Origin: MGIIb-O3 sp046710875
Lineage (GTDB): Archaea; Thermoplasmatota; Poseidoniia; Poseidoniales; Thalassarchaeaceae
DNA length: 26,811 nt
Assembly: GCA_046710875.1 (NCBI GenBank)
Contig: JBKEHQ010000012.1
Location: 1 to 26,811 of the forward strand
Direction: 5' to 3'
Shown piece by piece: positions 24,396 to 26,811 of this stretch; the stretch's first letter is position 1, and the number at the start of each line of letters is the position of its first letter. The notes beneath the pieces were generated by a model. That model ran no database searches. It was not told where the DNA came from and worked only from the letters and a program-made list of their open reading frames with translations. The translations under genes and the position numbers were made by a program.

Positions 24396-25157
24396 TTAGT
24401 ACATTGATACATCATCTTCATCTGAATCAGGTGCTGGTAATGCTATAGAATTAGCCCTAGTAAATGCTTCACGAACTTTTTCTTCAATATTACGAGCATC
24501 TTCAAGTAGACTATTTACGGGAATTTCCATATCCAATAATTCACTTACTCCCTCTACTGCAACTAGGGCTGCTCTCGCATCTGGATACATAGGATTACAT
24601 TCTGAAAGTAATGCCGTAATATCCAAACCCTGTCGTTCTCCTTCTGCAATGAGATAGCCTGCTATTCCAGAAACTATACCTTGTTGTATTCTTTTGATGT
24701 TCGAGTTATCTAAATTGTTTCTACCCGTCATAGTTGAAGATACTCCCCAAAGGTCACTTTCTTCTTTTATTCCTAAATCATTACTAACAACACCATCTAT
24801 AACAATCAATTTTTCGAATCCTCCTTTTGTAAACCATTCTAAAACTGTCTGACCAAAGTAGACATCATTCTCATTTGGAAATTGTATTTCAGAAGTAAAT
24901 ACTCCAATTTTTTCTCCTTGATAAACTCTAACTGGATGTTTTGGTACAGAGTCATGAATTAACGCAATTGCCGGAAATTTTGGGTGCATAACTGTCCCCA
25001 TGGGTTGTAAATTAAATGATTTTATCAAATGAGAAGTTGCTATTACGCCAACGGACCCGACCGTTGAGAATCCACATATTGCTACGCCACCTAATTTTGA
25101 AGGATCTGCTCCTTGATGTAAAATTAGTGGATAACCTGCGCTTGTACTGTCATCCAT
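24396..25157 (-). CDS. PAC2-family protein (proteasome assembly chaperone-like)
   Basis: The 253-residue protein belongs to the PAC2 superfamily, which includes archaeal PbaA/PbaB and eukaryotic Pba proteins. Supporting pieces are GGVAICGFSTVGSVGVIATSHLI (about 23-45), the FPAIALIHDSVPKHPVRVYQ region, VLEWFTKGGFEKLIVIDGV, GIVSGIAGYLIAEGERQGLDITALLSE and YPDARAALVAVEGVSELLDMEI, typical of the archaeal members. A C-terminal acidic tail ends ...DEDDVSMY. Whether it acts on the proteasome is unproven; many PAC2 proteins in archaea are uncharacterised. An ATTTTAATTT-like element at 25180-25189 is about 27 bases from the ATG, fitting leaderless transcription. Confidence 0.85.
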   Translation of the reverse strand: MDDSTSAGYPLILHQGADPSKLGGVAICGFSTVGSVGVIATSHLIKSFNLQPMGTVMHPKFPAIALIHDSVPKHPVRVYQGEKIGVFTSEIQFPNENDVYFGQTVLEWFTKGGFEKLIVIDGVVSNDLGIKEESDLWGVSSTMTGRNNLDNSNIKRIQQGIVSGIAGYLIAEGERQGLDITALLSECNPMYPDARAALVAVEGVSELLDMEIPVNSLLEDARNIEEKVREAFTRANSIALPAPDSDEDDVSMY

Positions 25158-25313
25158 GTGTAGCGCTCAGGGCCTACTAATTTTAATTTCACGGGTAAGT
25201 TGTACATTTCAAAAATTAAAAATTTCAATAAAACATTTATGTATTAATATCTAATGGTATCAATAAGAAGGTTAAATAAATCTTATTTGTAAATCCAAAA
25301 AAGAGTAGAGAAA

Positions 25314-25712
25314 ATGGACAAAGAAAAAGAAAATTGGTCTTATAGTTCCCATATAGGAAAAGATTTGCGAGGTATTGACCTATCAGGTGCAGATTTAAGA
25401 AGAGCAGTGTTTGATGGTTCCGATCTCGAAGGTGCTAATTTATCAGGTGCTGATATGAGAAGGGCGTCATTTAAACAAGCAAATCTAATGAAAGCATCCT
25501 TTGATAACGCAGATATGCGAGATGCAATTTTTTTAAAGGCTAAAATGAATCTATCAAATTTTCAAGGTACGAAATTGGATAGAGCTGATTTGAGAGGTAT
25601 TAGAGGTAGATATGCAATTTGGCGTAAAGCAAATTGGTGGGATGCCAAAATGAATGACGATTTACGTGAAGCTTTATCAAAGAAATGGCCACGAGATAAA
25701 AATAGTAAATAA
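25314..25712 (+). CDS. Pentapeptide-repeat protein
   Basis: The 132-residue protein is built of A-[DN]-L/M-x-x repeats from about residue 18 to 105 (for example LSGADLRRAVFDGSDLEGANLSG). Such repeats form a right-handed four-sided beta-helix. No signal peptide or other domain is present, so it is probably cytoplasmic. Some members mimic DNA and bind gyrase, but nothing here shows that role. A GTTAAATAAA box (25271-25280) could be its promoter. Its stop is directly followed by the stop of the convergent thioesterase gene. Confidence 0.88.
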   Translation: MDKEKENWSYSSHIGKDLRGIDLSGADLRRAVFDGSDLEGANLSGADMRRASFKQANLMKASFDNADMRDAIFLKAKMNLSNFQGTKLDRADLRGIRGRYAIWRKANWWDAKMNDDLREALSKKWPRDKNSK

Positions 25713-26141
25713 TCAAATCATTATTTTCTCTAATCCTTCTCTTATCCAATCAGGTACATTGGTTTTTTCAGTTATTGAATCCATGTTCGTACAAACAGTA
25801 GTTTGGATTGCTGACCAACATATCTTTCCATCTTGATTTGAAAGTTCATAGGACCATGTGATTGATGAATTACCAATATTTGATACATTTATCTTACAAA
25901 ATGCGGTATCGCCATACTTCAATGGATGTAAGAAAGTTGCTTCACTATGCACTAAAGGGAATCCGATTTTATGTTTTTGTAAAATTTCGTTATAGTGTAA
26001 ATTACAAGTATAATGCCATGACTCTTCAAAAAATCGATGTGCCAAATCCCAAAACTTTGGATAGTAAGCTATGCCGGCAAGATCTACCATTGGGAAGTCG
26101 ATTCTCCTCGATGATGTGAAAGTCATGATTAAGCGTGACAT
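25713..26141 (-). CDS. Acyl-CoA thioesterase, 4HBT hotdog family
   Basis: The 142-residue product has the 4-hydroxybenzoyl-CoA thioesterase signature near the N-terminus: RIDFPMVDLAGIAYYPKFWDLAHRFFEE (about 13-40 region), with the probable catalytic D20. The later FPLVHSEATFLHPLKYGD segment is also typical. It should hydrolyse a CoA thioester; the acyl group cannot be told. A Met at residue 6 is an alternative start. CATTTTATCC (about 26161-26170 on the minus strand) lies about 27 bases upstream of the ATG. Confidence 0.87.
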   Translation of the reverse strand: MSRLIMTFTSSRRIDFPMVDLAGIAYYPKFWDLAHRFFEESWHYTCNLHYNEILQKHKIGFPLVHSEATFLHPLKYGDTAFCKINVSNIGNSSITWSYELSNQDGKICWSAIQTTVCTNMDSITEKTNVPDWIREGLEKIMI

Positions 26142-26307
26142 ATTGTGTGTTTGAAATCTATGGATAAAATGGCTAGCCCATCATAATTTGAGTATAGAAT
26201 ATCAAATGCGAGATGTAATGTGACAAGATGGGAATATAGTTAATTAATAATTCCAAAATAAATCTGACACTCATACATAAAGTTAGTAATTCTAATATAA
26301 AATTTAA
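26142..26307. other. Short AT-rich intergenic region
   Basis: This 166-base gap between the SDR 3' end and the thioesterase start contains the likely thioesterase TATA element and no open frame, tRNA or repeat that I can recognise. Confidence 0.6.
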
Positions 26308-26811
26308 TCAAGAATAAATTAGTCTGCCTTCCATGCCGCCGGCAACTTCAATCACTTGCCCTGTAACATGCCCAGATATCTTGTCAGACGATAGGGACAC
26401 TATGATATTCGCAACATCATCAGGAGTTGCTAATTTCTTTAGGGCCATAGTAGCAGTAGCAATATCAATTGTATTTTTATCAATACCTTGCTCTAATTTT
26501 TTAGGAGTTAATGTCCAACCCGGAGCGACGGCATTAACTCTAACATTTCCCAATACGGCGACATCATTCTTTAATGACATTAGTAATCCAGATGTGAGTG
26601 CTCCTTTTGCTGCTGCGTAATCAGAATGTCCAGATTCTCCATAAATTCCGGCCGTTGAACCAACAAATACTAAAGATCCGTGTCTTTTTTGTTCGGCATG
26701 CAAAAGAAATGCTCTTGCCGTATTATACGCTATATTAAGATTGGAAGTTATGGTGGAATTCCATCTTTCGGGACTTATTTGCCACAATGGCTTAGGTTCA
26801 CTAGGATAATA
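26308..26811 (-). CDS. Short-chain dehydrogenase/reductase, N-terminus beyond right edge
   Basis: The frame is open to the window edge; the codons before the first possible TTG start (YYPSEPKPLW...) are typical SDR sequence, so the gene continues upstream and the Rossmann TGxxxGxG part is missing. The visible 168 residues contain the catalytic S-x12-Y-x3-K (GSTAGIYGESGHSDYAAAK), VRVNAVAPGWTLTP and the C-terminal GHVTGQVIEVAGGM, as in FabG-like NAD(P)H-dependent SDRs. The substrate is not inferable. The stop is at 26308. Confidence 0.9.
   Translation of the reverse strand, partial: YYPSEPKPLWQISPERWNSTITSNLNIAYNTARAFLLHAEQKRHGSLVFVGSTAGIYGESGHSDYAAAKGALTSGLLMSLKNDVAVLGNVRVNAVAPGWTLTPKKLEQGIDKNTIDIATATMALKKLATPDDVANIIVSLSSDKISGHVTGQVIEVAGGMEGRLIYS

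Noticed and set aside
24396..24430. C-terminal MY of the PAC2-family protein as an HbYX proteasome-binding tail
   Set aside because: HbYX needs tyrosine in the second-to-last position; here tyrosine is the last residue, so the motif is not met.

Overview
The window looks like a piece of an AT-rich, gene-dense archaeal genome, most likely a marine planktonic Thermoplasmatota (Marine Group II/III, Poseidoniia-like). The archaeal evidence is GatE, archaeal MCM, Pth2, Trm1, a PAC2-family protein and TATA boxes. Marine habit and the exact lineage are inferred, since no rRNA is present. Several genes have a bacterial flavour (NfuA, cysteine dioxygenase, DUF2061, a branched-chain amino-acid type ABC transporter), which is common in such lineages. 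Genes are packed tightly and no intergenic stretch exceeds about 215 bases. I saw no tRNA, rRNA, CRISPR array or insertion sequence.

Layout. 2-1105 (-): secreted RCC1-repeat protein, cut by the left edge and read by me directly from the minus strand. 1263-2498 (+): PLP aminotransferase. 2568-2981 (+): small acidic helix-hairpin-helix protein. 9580-2983 (-): a leftward run of MCM helicase, GatE, a membrane-anchored DUF4430 (transcobalamin-like) protein, an ECF-type S component, Pth2 and cysteine dioxygenase. 9793-11257 (+): PPC/DUF296 protein and an esterase, two cistrons. 19761-11263 (-): a four-gene ABC importer operon. 19912-22445 (+): PurM and Trm1. 23428-22430 (-): MoaA. 23549-24395 (+): DUF2061 membrane protein and NfuA. 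25157-24396 (-): PAC2-family protein. 25314-25712 (+): pentapeptide-repeat protein. 26141-25713 (-): acyl-CoA thioesterase. 26811-26308 (-): SDR oxidoreductase cut by the right edge.

The most unusual region is the importer operon. One lipoprotein of 1057 residues carries three solute-binding modules. The first is a polar-amino-acid type domain whose N-terminal segment appears at its C-terminal end (an apparent circular permutation). Two tandem LivJ-like domains follow, sharing eight aligned cysteines. The next gene fuses LivH and LivM into a single 1235-residue permease with a TM2-like segment between them. LivG and LivF follow. A perfect 12-bp hairpin separates the binding-protein gene from the permease gene and could set their expression ratio.

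A second noteworthy unit is the DUF4430 protein next to an ECF S component, a candidate vitamin (possibly cobalamin) uptake pair inside the replication/translation gene run. Convergent genes abut or overlap at five places, and several start codons sit about 27 bases from a TATA-like element, suggesting leaderless mRNAs.
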